Position numbers and translations under genes: made by a program
Shown here: positions 42,238-49,576 of the stretch, piece by piece
Layout: each line of letters begins with the position of its first letter
Numbering within the stretch: the stretch's first letter is position 1
The notes under the pieces: generated by a model
Seen by the model: only the letters and a program-made list of their open reading frames with translations
Told to the model about the DNA's origin: nothing
Databases searched by the model: none
Assembly (NCBI RefSeq): GCF_002937115.1
Contig: NZ_NHRY01000234.1
Location: forward strand, 1 to 55,278
Source of the DNA: Rhodopila globiformis
GTDB lineage: Bacteria > Pseudomonadota > Alphaproteobacteria > Acetobacterales > Acetobacteraceae
DNA: 55,278 nucleotides
Direction: 5' to 3'

Positions 42238-43442
42238 TACAGCCCCAGCACCGCTTTGGTCAGGATGTTCTTTTGGATCTCGTTGGTGCCGCCGTAGATC
42301 GAGGCGGCGCGCAGCATCAGGTAGCTGGCGGTGCCGGCGCTGGAGGCCTCCAGCATCTCATCCGGCTCGTTCATCGCCGCCAGTTCCTGCGCCCATATCG
42401 GCGTCGCCATCGGCCCGGCGACATCCACCGCCAGCTCGGTGGTCGCCTGCAGCAGTTCGGTGCCCTTGACCTTCAGCACCGACGACAGTGGATCCGGCTT
42501 GCCTGCGCCCTTCGCCTTGTCGTAGGCCGAAACGACTCGGTACTGCGTGATCTCCAGCGCCTTCATGTCCACCTGCAACTGTGCGACACGCTGGCGGAAC
42601 GTCTGGTCCTGGATCAGCGGCGCGCCGTTGAAGTTGACCTCCCGCGCCATGTCCACCGCGGCGCGCACCCGCTCCTGCGATTTGCCAAGGCGGGCGATGC
42701 CGGTGCGTTCGTTACCCAGCAGGAACTTCGCCACGTCCCAGCCCTTGTTCTCGGCGTGCACGCGCATCGACACCGGCACGCGCACGTCGTCGAAGAACAC
42801 CTCGTTCAAATGATGACTCGCATCAATTGAAATGATCGGCCGCACGGTGATGCCGGGCGTCTTCATGTCCACCAGCAGGAATGAAATCCCCTCCTGCCGC
42901 TTGCGCGCGTTCGGATCGGTGCGGACAAGCAGGAAGCACCAGTCGGCGTTGTGCGCGGTCGAGGTCCAGATCTTCGAACCGTTGACAACGTAATGATCGC
43001 CATCCAGCTTTGCCGCCGTCTTCAGCGACGCCAGGTCCGATCCGGCGCCCGGCTCGGAGAAGCCCTGGCACCACCAGTCGTCCAGGTTGGCGGCGCGCGG
43101 CAGGAAGCGCTGCTTCTGCTCATCGGTGCCGAACTGCAGCAGCACCGGGCCGAGCATGGTGATGTTGAACGACAGCAGTTCCGGCGCCGGCGCCATCAGG
43201 TTCTCTTCCAGGAAGATCATCCGCTGGATCGCCGTCCATCCCGGCCCGCCCCATTCTTTCGGCCAGGACAGCGCCGCCCAGCCCTTGGCGTTCAGGATTC
43301 GCTGCCAGCGCACGGTATCCTCCTTGCGCGGCGGGTGGCCGAGCTTCATGCGCTCGCGCGTGTCGGCCGGCAGGTTGTCGCGGATGAAGGCGCGGACTTC
43401 CTCGCGGAAGGCGAGCTCTTCCGGGGTGAAGCGAAGATCCAT
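42237..43442 (-). CDS. Acyl-CoA dehydrogenase (larger of a pair), 401 aa
   Basis: Starts MDLRFTPEELAFREEVRAFI. The mid-domain has WCQGFSEPGAGSDLASLKTA (the cEPxAGSD signature) and VNGSKIWTSTAHNADWCFLL. The C-terminus is ASIYGGTNEIQKNILTKAVL. In this subfamily the usual Glu of YEGT is Gly (YGGT), so the catalytic base must lie elsewhere or come from the partner. Downstream it is coupled to the 378-aa dehydrogenase by a one-base overlap. The upstream 230 bp contain only a half-copy of the type 1 repeat near 43569-43587. Confidence 0.88.
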   Translation of the reverse strand: MDLRFTPEELAFREEVRAFIRDNLPADTRERMKLGHPPRKEDTVRWQRILNAKGWAALSWPKEWGGPGWTAIQRMIFLEENLMAPAPELLSFNITMLGPVLLQFGTDEQKQRFLPRAANLDDWWCQGFSEPGAGSDLASLKTAAKLDGDHYVVNGSKIWTSTAHNADWCFLLVRTDPNARKRQEGISFLLVDMKTPGITVRPIISIDASHHLNEVFFDDVRVPVSMRVHAENKGWDVAKFLLGNERTGIARLGKSQERVRAAVDMAREVNFNGAPLIQDQTFRQRVAQLQVDMKALEITQYRVVSAYDKAKGAGKPDPLSSVLKVKGTELLQATTELAVDVAGPMATPIWAQELAAMNEPDEMLEASSAGTASYLMLRAASIYGGTNEIQKNILTKAVLGL

Positions 43443-43673
43443 TGGATATGTCCCCTCCTACTGGCGGGTAAGCTTAGGCCCGCGGGGGGGAGGTGCGCAA
43501 TCCGGGCGGCAAGTGCCGCCGGCTTATGGCCTGGCGTGCGCCGGAGCCCGGTGCGGTGAGGCTGGACGGTCACGCCCGGCCATGACGGGGAGAGAACGGC
43601 CGCTGCGACAATCCGTATTGCCTGTATCAACCTGCCTGTGATTGTCTGGCGGCAAGAATCAGGGAGACTCGCC

Positions 43674-45428
43674 GTGACACACGCGGAACATCCACACAGG
43701 CGGTTCCGCCTCGTCCTGATCAAGCCGTCGCACTACGACGACGATGGCTACGTCATCCAGTGGTTCCGTTCCTCGATGCCCTCCAACAGCCTGGCCGCGC
43801 TGTACGGGCTGGCGACGGATTGCGCGGCCCGGCAGGTGCTGGGCACGGATACCCAGATCGTCGTGGATGCCTACGACGAAACCAACACCCGCATCCGGCC
43901 GGAGCGGATCGCACGCGACATCCGCCAGGCCGGGGCAGGGCTGGTGGGATTCGTCGGCGTACAGTCCAACCAGTATCCACGGGCCATGGACCTGGCGCGC
44001 CGGTTCCGCGCCCTGGGCATCGACGTCGTCATCGGCGGGTTCCACGTTTCGGGTACGCTCGCCATGCTGCCGGCCATCACGCCGGAGCTGCAGGAGGCGA
44101 TCGACCTCGGCATCGTGCTGTATGCCGGCGAGGCGGAAGACGGGCTGGAGGCGCTGCTGCGCGACGCCGCGGCCGGCCGGCTGCAGCCGATATACAATCA
44201 CATGGCCACGTTGCCGAACCTGGCCGGCGTGCCGATCCCCTGGCTGCCACCCGACCGCGTCGCGCGAACGGCCGGACGAATGACGACGTTCGACGCGGGG
44301 CGCGGCTGCCCGTTTCAATGCAGCTTCTGCACCATCATCAACGTCCAGGGCCGCGTCTCGCGCCGCCGCACCGCCGACGACGTGGAAGCGATCGTCCGGC
44401 GGAATGCCGCGCAAGGGGTGCAGAGCTTCTTCATCACCGACGACAATTTCGCCCGCAACAAGGACTGGGAACCGATTTTCGATCGGCTGATCGCCCTGCG
44501 CGAACAGGAGGGTTTCACCATCAAGCTGACCATCCAGGTGGACACGCTGTGCCACCGGATTCCCGGCTTCATCGAGAAAGCCGGGCGCGCCGGCGTGGCG
44601 CGGGTGTTCATCGGCTTGGAGTCGATCAACCCGGACAGCCTGCTCGCGGCGAAGAAGAAGCAGAACCGCATCACCGAATATCGCAATATGCTGCTGGCCT
44701 GGAAGCGGATACGCGCGGTGATCTGGGCCGGCTACATCATCGGCTTCCCCGCCGACACCCCGGCCACCGTGGCGCGGGACATCCGCATCATCCAGCACGA
44801 ACTGCCGATCGATTTCCTGGAGTTCTTCATCCTGACCCCGCTGCCGGGGTCGGAGGACCATCAGAAGCTGGCCCTGGCCGGTACCGAAATGGACGCCGAC
44901 CTCAACCGCTATGACACGTTCCACGTCGTGACGGCTCATGGCGGCATGAGCCGCGGTGCGTGGGAGCAGGCCTACTGGACCGCCTGGCGCAGCTATTACT
45001 CGCCCGCGCACATGGTGACGCTGATGCGCCGTGCCGCGGCCACCGGGATCTCGCTTGGCAAGATGCTGACCATGCTGCTGAGTTTCTGGAGCCTGAGCCT
45101 GGTCGAGCACACTCATCCGCTGGAAGGCGGCTACCTCCGCCGCAAGGTGCGCACCGAGCGCCGGCCGGGATTGCCCATCGTGCCGGCATGGCGCTTCTGG
45201 CCGGGGTATGCAGCCGATATGGCGATGAAGCATGCCCGCATCGGATCGATGGCGGCGCGGCTGCTGCTGGTGCGCCGCGAACTGAAGCGGGATGAGGCGG
45301 CGCGGGACTATCGCGACCTTGCGCTGACACCCGTCAGCGACGACGACGCGTTAGAATTGTTGACGGTGACGGAAACGGCCCGGCGCGCGGCCGGCACGAA
45401 GTTGCGGCCCCTGGCGAACGCGCGGTGA
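43674..45428 (+). CDS. Radical SAM protein with B12-binding-like N-terminal domain
   Basis: A 584-residue enzyme. Residues about 10-165 form a Rossmann-like domain (GLVGFVGVQSNQYPRAMDLA, IDVVIGGFHVSG) of the B12-binding type, but no DxHxxG cobalamin motif is visible. The radical SAM core starts at TTFDAGRGCPFQCSFCTIIN with CxxxCxxC for the 4Fe-4S cluster, and VFIGLESINPDSL is a conserved strand. The C-terminal 150 residues (YWTAWRSYYSPAHMVTLMRR) are typical of HpnJ/BchE-like family members. GTG at 43674 has GGGAGA 7 bp before it. The substrate is unknown. Stands alone. Confidence 0.85.
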   Translation: MTHAEHPHRRFRLVLIKPSHYDDDGYVIQWFRSSMPSNSLAALYGLATDCAARQVLGTDTQIVVDAYDETNTRIRPERIARDIRQAGAGLVGFVGVQSNQYPRAMDLARRFRALGIDVVIGGFHVSGTLAMLPAITPELQEAIDLGIVLYAGEAEDGLEALLRDAAAGRLQPIYNHMATLPNLAGVPIPWLPPDRVARTAGRMTTFDAGRGCPFQCSFCTIINVQGRVSRRRTADDVEAIVRRNAAQGVQSFFITDDNFARNKDWEPIFDRLIALREQEGFTIKLTIQVDTLCHRIPGFIEKAGRAGVARVFIGLESINPDSLLAAKKKQNRITEYRNMLLAWKRIRAVIWAGYIIGFPADTPATVARDIRIIQHELPIDFLEFFILTPLPGSEDHQKLALAGTEMDADLNRYDTFHVVTAHGGMSRGAWEQAYWTAWRSYYSPAHMVTLMRRAAATGISLGKMLTMLLSFWSLSLVEHTHPLEGGYLRRKVRTERRPGLPIVPAWRFWPGYAADMAMKHARIGSMAARLLLVRRELKRDEAARDYRDLALTPVSDDDALELLTVTETARRAAGTKLRPLANAR

Positions 45429-45482
45429 GCGCCAAAGGCGCGCCAGGATAAGCGGAGTGGCGAACCGGGGTCGTCTCCCTGT

Positions 45483-45512
45483 CGTCATGGCTGGGACCGC
45501 CCGCCCATGACG
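45483..45512. repeat. Remnant of a type 1 palindromic repeat
   Basis: CGTCATGGCTGGGACCGCCC and GCCCATGACG keep only the outer arms with the centre deleted. It lies in the 150-bp gap between convergent genes. Confidence 0.5.
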
Positions 45513-45577
45513 AGGGAGCAGGGACCTTGCTCCGCCGCCCCATGCATCCTGGCAGGCGTGACGAAGCGCTCGGCCGC

Positions 45578-46528
45578 TCAAAGTTTCGTCAGAACGCCGT
45601 CGCGGAATCGGCGCATGGTATCGAGCGTCCGCTCCAGCGTCCGCGCCGTCAGGCGGACATCGACCGCGCTGACGCCAAGCTCGCCCAGGGCCTTGATGTC
45701 GCCGACCCAGTCGGCATCGCTGCCGGTGAACAGCTCGGCCGCGCCGTCGATCTGGCCGCGCGGCTTCAGTCCCGGGCCGGACAGCACCCGCAGCGCGACG
45801 GCGATCTCGGCCGGATCGCGATTGCCTTTCTCGGCGAAGCCGCGGAAGCGCGCCAACCCGGCCTTGAAGCGTTCGAGCGTGTTCATCGGGAACTGCGGAT
45901 TGGTGCCGACGGGATACCAGCCCTGGGCGTAGCGCACCGTGCGGCGCAGCGCCGGCGCGCTCTCGCCGCCGACCCAGATCGGGATCGGCTGCTGCACCGG
46001 CTTCGGAGTGAACACGACGTCGTCGAAGCTGACGTACTTGCCGGAGAATTTCGGATACTCGGCGGACCACAGTTCCTTGCAGACGTCTATCCATTCATCG
46101 GTGACGGCGCCGCGGTCGTCGAACGGGGCGGCGTTGACGGCCTCGAACTCCTCGCGGCACCAGCCGACGCCGATTCCCAGCGTCAGGCGGCCCTTCGAGA
46201 GGGTGTCGATGGTCGAGAGCAGCTTCGCCGTCAGCACCGCCGGCCGGTAGGGCACCACCATCACCGACAGCACGAAGCGCAGCTTCTGCGTCAGCGCGGC
46301 GAGCCAGGCGGTGGTGGCAAGCTGCTCCAGCCAGGCCGCCTCCGGTCCCGCAGGAAACTCGCCGGTGTCGGTGTAGGGATATTTCGAGGCCAGGTTGCGC
46401 GGCACCATGATGTGGTCGCTGACCGTGGCATAGTCGAAACCCAGCGCCTCGCCCTCGGTGATGATCCGGCCCAGGCTGTCGGGCTCGATCAGAGGCCCGG
46501 AGGTGGGCGCGTTGAAGCCGATGTGCAT
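45578..46528 (-). CDS. LLM-class flavin-dependent oxidoreductase
   Basis: A 316-residue TIM-barrel protein of the luciferase-like monooxygenase superfamily. Landmarks are MHIGFNAPTSGPLIEPDSLG, AEGEALGFDYATVSDHI-like start, LRFVLSVMVVPYRPAVLTAK, LSKGRLTLGIGVGWCREEFE and PIPIWVGGESAPALRRTVRY. These are the features of the TIGR03619-like F420-dependent group; whether this organism uses F420 or FMN cannot be told. The start at 46528 has AGGACACC upstream. Monocistronic; upstream is a GC-rich tandem repeat and tRNA-Asn. Confidence 0.85.
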   Translation of the reverse strand: MHIGFNAPTSGPLIEPDSLGRIITEGEALGFDYATVSDHIMVPRNLASKYPYTDTGEFPAGPEAAWLEQLATTAWLAALTQKLRFVLSVMVVPYRPAVLTAKLLSTIDTLSKGRLTLGIGVGWCREEFEAVNAAPFDDRGAVTDEWIDVCKELWSAEYPKFSGKYVSFDDVVFTPKPVQQPIPIWVGGESAPALRRTVRYAQGWYPVGTNPQFPMNTLERFKAGLARFRGFAEKGNRDPAEIAVALRVLSGPGLKPRGQIDGAAELFTGSDADWVGDIKALGELGVSAVDVRLTARTLERTLDTMRRFRDGVLTKL

Positions 46529-46553
46529 GGTGTCCTCCCGGTTGTTGTTGCCG

Positions 46554-46592
46554 CCCCTTAGGCGGGCCCCTTGGGCGGGCCCCTTGGGCGGG
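46554..46592. repeat. Three tandem 13-bp repeats
   Basis: CCCCTTAGGCGGG (46554-46566) is followed by two exact CCCCTTGGGCGGG units (46567-46592). They lie 25 bp upstream of the LLM oxidoreductase start on its promoter side. Probably slippage-prone; no binding role is known. Confidence 0.75.
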
Positions 46593-46901
46593 GCCATTCC
46601 AGACGGCCGGCCAAATCGGCCACGGCGCGACACGGAGCAAGGCAGATCGGTCGCGCCGGCCGCCAGCCTAGCCGCCCGGCGCCAGGGTCCGCCGGCGCGA
46701 GCGGTCCGTCCGTCGCTTCCTGCTGTCCTTGATCAGATCTTGATGCCTGTGCCCGGCCGCCGGCCAAGCGTGCCGTTCGGCCCAGCGTCTTGTCAAACCG
46801 GCGTCCAGGGCGTGCGGGGGAAAGCCGCGGAGGCTACCGGGCACGGCTCGAGCTGGAGCGTTCCTGCGAAGTCGGAGCCAGCAGTGCGACGGTGGGGAAA
46901 A

Positions 46902-46976
46902 TGGCTCGGGCGGTAGGATTCGAACCTACGACCAATCGGTTAACAGCCGATTGCTCTACCGCTGAGCTACGCCCGA
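46902..46976 (-). tRNA. tRNA-Asn (GTT)
   Basis: The minus strand folds as a cloverleaf: acceptor TCGGGCG/CGCCCGA, D-arm with GCTCAGC-GGTA-GAGC, anticodon loop CTGTTAA (anticodon GTT at 46942-46944), T-arm with GGTTCGAATCC. The discriminator is G and CCA is encoded (46902-46904). No integrase or attachment-site duplication is visible on either side. Confidence 0.95.
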
Positions 46977-47544
46977 ACACTCATTCCCGGCAGCGGCGGC
47001 CGGGGAGGCGCCTATCTAGAGTTCTCGGCCAGTCGGGTCAACAGGGTAAAACGCGTTCCGGTAAATTCTTCGGCAGGCCTGGGCGCCTCAGGAGGCGCAC
47101 GTCGCGCCGGTATGTCCCGTGGCCGATGCCGGGACGCCCGCCGCGCGATCGGGCGGCCTGATCGGCGCCGAGGCAATGGCACGGTCATGGTTGCCGCCGA
47201 GGACCGCGAACGGCCGGCGTGGTGCCGTATCGGCATCCTGTCGCAAGCTGCGATCCTGGTCTCCGGCAGCGTTCTCCTGGCGCGGATATGATCGACGCCT
47301 GCACGATCGGCGCGACCGCCGTGTCCAGCCGGTGCTGCATGGCCCGATGCCGCGCAGCGAGGCTGTCGGATGATCCTTTGTCGAGCCTGGTCTGGAAAGG
47401 TCAGGACGATGAACGGTCCGTTCGCGCCACGCAGCGCCAAGGTGACCGTTACGGGCCGGCGTGGCACGCCACTCGGCCTGGATCGCTGCAACAACGATCG
47501 CGCCACGGTTCGTGGGGCTCAGGACGATGGAGGGCTTTGCAACG
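46977..47544. other. Stretch between tRNA-Asn and the puc terminator
   Basis: About 570 bp with overlapping open frames on both strands but none with a family resemblance or good ribosome-binding site. I see no repeat copy here. Confidence 0.35.
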
Positions 47545-47577
47545 AGAAAGGGGACCAGGCATCTCTGCCTGATCCCC
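47545..47577 (-). terminator. Rho-independent terminator of the puc operon
   Basis: On the minus strand GGGGATCAGGCA (47566-47577) pairs with TGCCTGGTCCCC (47550-47561), with one G-T wobble and loop GAGA, followed by TTTCT. It begins 31 bp past the last pucA stop. Confidence 0.8.
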
Positions 47578-47607
47578 CGCACCACGCGAAAGTGACGATC
47601 CCGTGGA

Positions 47608-47781
47608 TTACTTCACCGCAACCTTAGCCGGACCGGAGATCCAGTTGTACTTCGCGCTGTTGAGCACTTCGATGTGCACCACAACAGCCACGGCCAGCAG
47701 GGCCAGGAAGATCGGAACCAGCCACTTGGCCGGGTTGACGACGAGCCAGAACTTATAGTCGTTAGCAGGATCGTAAGCCAT
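47608..47781 (-). CDS. pucA: Light-harvesting LH2 alpha chain, copy 2
   Basis: A 57-residue single-TM antenna polypeptide: MAYDPANDYKFWLVVNPAKW, then LVPIFLALLAVAVVVHIEVL with the bacteriochlorophyll-ligand His36, and NSAKYNWISGPAKVAVK. DYKxWLVxNPxxWLxP and the Trp 11 residues after the His match LH2 alpha of the Rhodospirillum (Phaeospirillum) molischianum type rather than LH1 alpha. It sits in the photosynthetic membrane, pairing with the beta chain to bind B800/B850 pigments. It follows pucB by 17 bp. It differs from copy 1 at residues 3, 7 and 19 only (Y/H, N/D, K/Q). Confidence 0.92.
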   Translation of the reverse strand: MAYDPANDYKFWLVVNPAKWLVPIFLALLAVAVVVHIEVLNSAKYNWISGPAKVAVK

Positions 47782-47798
47782 TGTCTAGGTCTCCTTAA

Positions 47799-47936
47799 TC
47801 AGAACCAGGGGCGCCAGGCGAATACCAGCACGTGCGCCACGATGGCGATCGCGAGCCAGGTCTGGAAGCCGACCTTGAACTGATCCTGGAATTCCTTGGC
47901 CTGCTCTTCAGTCAGGCCGGAAAGGCTAGCTGCCAT
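47799..47936 (-). CDS. pucB: Light-harvesting LH2 beta chain, copy 2
   Basis: A 45-residue antenna polypeptide MAASLSGLTEEQAKEFQDQF, then KVGFQTWLAIAIVAHVLVFA and WRPWF. The His in IVAHVLV is the B850 ligand and the WRPWF end is standard. The LSGLTEEEA..HDQF pattern matches LH2 beta chains. An ATG 6 bp upstream (47942) is too close to the AAAGGG ribosome-binding site, so 47936 was chosen. First gene of the second pucBA pair; 137 bp of leader containing no promoter of the quality of copy 1 separate it from the hairpin at 48092. Confidence 0.92.
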   Translation of the reverse strand: MAASLSGLTEEQAKEFQDQFKVGFQTWLAIAIVAHVLVFAWRPWF

Positions 47937-48091
47937 CTTCATATCCCTTTGGGTTGGGGTCTTCGTCTTTGCCACGCAACACCCTCGCCGCCTGGAATGT
48001 CACAGCCCAATCGAACCAACAGTATGTGTTGACCGATGTTGGCGAAGATCATGTCCAGTCGAGTGAAGGCCCTTATCCTGTATCAGCGCAA

Positions 48092-48115
48092 GGGATCAAG
48101 CGTTGACCTGATCCC
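48092..48115 (-). terminator. Hairpin between the two pucBA pairs
   Basis: On the minus strand GGGATCA (48109-48115) pairs with TGATCCC (48092-48098) around a 10-nt loop, 31 bp after the copy-1 pucA stop. It corresponds in position to the strong terminator after copy 2 but has a shorter stem and no T-tract (TTGCG follows). It probably allows partial read-through or stabilises the copy-1 mRNA 3' end. Confidence 0.5.
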
Positions 48116-48145
48116 CGCGCCATACGGGAGTGACGATCCCGTTGC

Positions 48146-48319
48146 TTACTTCACCGCAACCTTGGCCGGACCGGAGATCCAGTTGTACTTCGCGCTGTTG
48201 AGCACTTCGATGTGCACCACGACAGCCACGGCCAGCAGGGCCAGGAAGATCGGAACCAGCCACTGGGCCGGGTTGACGACGAGCCAGAACTTGTAGTCGT
48301 CAGCAGGATTGTGAGCCAT
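48146..48319 (-). CDS. pucA: Light-harvesting LH2 alpha chain, copy 1
   Basis: A 57-residue LH2 alpha chain, MAHNPADDYKFWLVVNPAQW followed by the same TM segment as copy 2 with His36 as ligand, and NSAKYNWISGPAKVAVK. It differs from copy 2 at a handful of residues near the N-terminus (YD/HN, N/D, K/Q). It lies 17 bp after pucB copy 1, in the same AGGAGACCTAGACA-ATG setting as copy 2. Together with pucB it is expressed from the PpsR-type promoter at 48.67 kb. Confidence 0.92.
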   Translation of the reverse strand: MAHNPADDYKFWLVVNPAQWLVPIFLALLAVAVVVHIEVLNSAKYNWISGPAKVAVK

Positions 48320-48336
48320 TGTCTAGGTCTCCTCGA

Positions 48337-48471
48337 TCAGAACCAGGGGCGCCAGGCGAACACCAGCACATGCGCCACGACGGCGATCGCGAGCCAGGTC
48401 TGGAAGCCAACCTTGAACTGCTCCTGGAATTCCTTGGCCTGCTCTTCAGTCAGGCCGGAAAGGCTTGCCAT
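48337..48471 (-). CDS. pucB: Light-harvesting LH2 beta chain, copy 1
   Basis: A 44-residue LH2 beta chain, MASLSGLTEEQAKEFQEQFK, then VGFQTWLAIAVVAHVLVFAW and RPWF. Differences from copy 2 are one missing Ala, D/E and I/V. GGAGGG lies 8 bp before the ATG. This is the promoter-proximal gene of the tandem puc operon, with a leader of about 190 nt from the predicted transcription start. Confidence 0.92.
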   Translation of the reverse strand: MASLSGLTEEQAKEFQEQFKVGFQTWLAIAVVAHVLVFAWRPWF

Positions 48472-48667
48472 ATTGATACCCTCCAAGTACAAGTACGTCT
48501 GCGCCGCGTTGCCCTCGCGGCCGGGATCACCGTAACGAAGCCGTCACGGCAAAGTCTTCGCCAGAAACGTCGATGCGGATAGCCGGTCACGTGGCAAAGA
48601 AGTCTCCACGGGAAACACCCTCAATGATCCGCCGGACCGCTCCAGGATATGCCCCGTATGAACTGGT

Positions 48668-48699
48668 TGTCATCTTAGGCTGACAATCTTCGTTGTCAA
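48668..48699 (-). promoter_or_regulatory. puc promoter with PpsR/CrtJ palindrome
   Basis: On the minus strand TTGACA (48694-48699) and TAAGAT (48672-48677) form a -35/-10 pair with 16-bp spacing. A perfect TGTCA-N8-TGACA palindrome (48668-48685) covers the -10, exactly the TGT-N12-ACA operator of PpsR/CrtJ, the aerobic repressor of photosynthesis genes. A further TTGACAAC at 48705-48712 and the -35 itself give extra half-sites. Confidence 0.78.
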
Positions 48700-48875
48700 C
48701 GTAGGTTGTCAATAATTTCTGCCCGGAACTTTCCGGCGGCATGTCAGGAGTTTTAGCGGGAAGCAGCCGTGGCCGTGTCGGTGAAATGCACGACACCATA
48801 GGGAGTTACCGGACGAATAAGCAGGGTTTACCCCGACTCCACGCCGCAGCCAACGTAATTCCGCCGACAAAACCG

Positions 48876-48908
48876 AACCCCGTGTCAGGATTAACCTGAC
48901 ATGGGGTT
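48876..48908. repeat. 14-bp stem inverted repeat upstream of puc
   Basis: AACCCCGTGTCAGG (48876-48889) is mirrored by CCTGACATGGGGTT (48895-48908) with a single G-T mismatch and a 5-nt ATTAA loop. It could be a terminator for an unseen gene, a transposon relic or a protein-binding site. The rest of 48700-49155 shows no gene. Confidence 0.6.
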
Positions 48909-49155
48909 GCGGGCGGCGGATGGAGTCCAAACGCCTCGGTTGTGGCGGCCCGTGAACGGCCTGGTCTGGCCGCGCCGGACGCCTGCCATGACGGCCGTAT
49001 CGCCGACTCGCCTGCCGCAACGGCAAGCCCGTGCGGCATGGTCCGCAGGCCAGACGAGTCCCGGCCGGTCATCCGCAATAGTGCAATATCACAACGAACA
49101 GCAGACTGTCGTTTGCGCTGCTACGAAAATGCGATTCCGGACGCCTGGTTTAGCC

Positions 49156-49240
49156 CGTCATGGCGGCCGCAGGGCCGCCATCCACGCCTTGCGGTGCCGG
49201 GTATCAGCAGAAGGCGTGGATGGTGGGCCTGCGGCCCATC
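49156..49240. repeat. Type 2 palindromic repeat
   Basis: CGTCATGGCGGCCGCAGGGC and CGCCATCCACGCCTT are mirrored by AAGGCGTGGATGGTGGGCC. The outer right arm is decayed (GCGGCCCATCGG). Confidence 0.7.
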
Positions 49241-49399
49241 GGCGTTAAAATAGCGGCGGTTGTTGCTACCACGTCATGCCGGGCGCAGGCCCGGCATCCA
49301 CGCCTTGCGGGGTTGATGCCGCAGAAAGGCGTGGATGGCGGCCCTTCGGCTGCCATGACGACGGAGCAGTTGTACCGCCTATGCGCTTATTTTAACGCC
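49241..49399. repeat. Type 2 palindrome nested in a 12-bp inverted repeat
   Basis: A type 2 copy at 49273-49361 (CGTCATGCCGGGCGCAGGCC ... GGCTGCCATGACG) is flanked by GGCGTTAAAATA (49241-49252) and TATTTTAACGCC (49388-49399), an exact inverted repeat. Nesting suggests one element inserted in another. Confidence 0.65.
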
Positions 49400-49576
49400 A
49401 ATGGGGCCTGCGCTCACCATGACGAGGTGGCATTGCCCTCGCCCATTTTCATCCATCGTGGTGGCCGCGCGCGGCCAGGGGGACTGCGTTGCGTTGCATG
49501 AAGCCGTTCGGTCAGCTTGCCGGCGAGCATCATCGAGCCGCTGCCCGGCAGGCTCTTCTTTGCCCGCCGGTGCCGG

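Noticed and set aside
47088-47585. 165-codon minus-strand frame between tRNA-Asn and puc
   Set aside because: It crosses the puc terminator and has no recognisable motif or ribosome-binding site. It may hold transposase debris but I cannot support that.
46529-47607. Genomic island integrated at tRNA-Asn
   Set aside because: No integrase gene and no duplication of the tRNA 3' end are visible in the window.
47608-48471. The antenna genes as LH1 (pufBA)
   Set aside because: The sequences match LH2 of the molischianum type (DYKxWLVxNPxxW alpha start, Trp 11 residues after the His), and no pufLM follows.
48883-48901. Second PpsR site (TGT...ACA) upstream of puc
   Set aside because: There are 13 rather than 12 bases between the half-sites, and it lies far from the promoter; kept only as an inverted repeat.
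12937-49399. CRISPR array from the repeated sequences
   Set aside because: The repeats are dispersed palindromes kilobases apart, not short direct repeats with regular spacers, and no cas gene is present.
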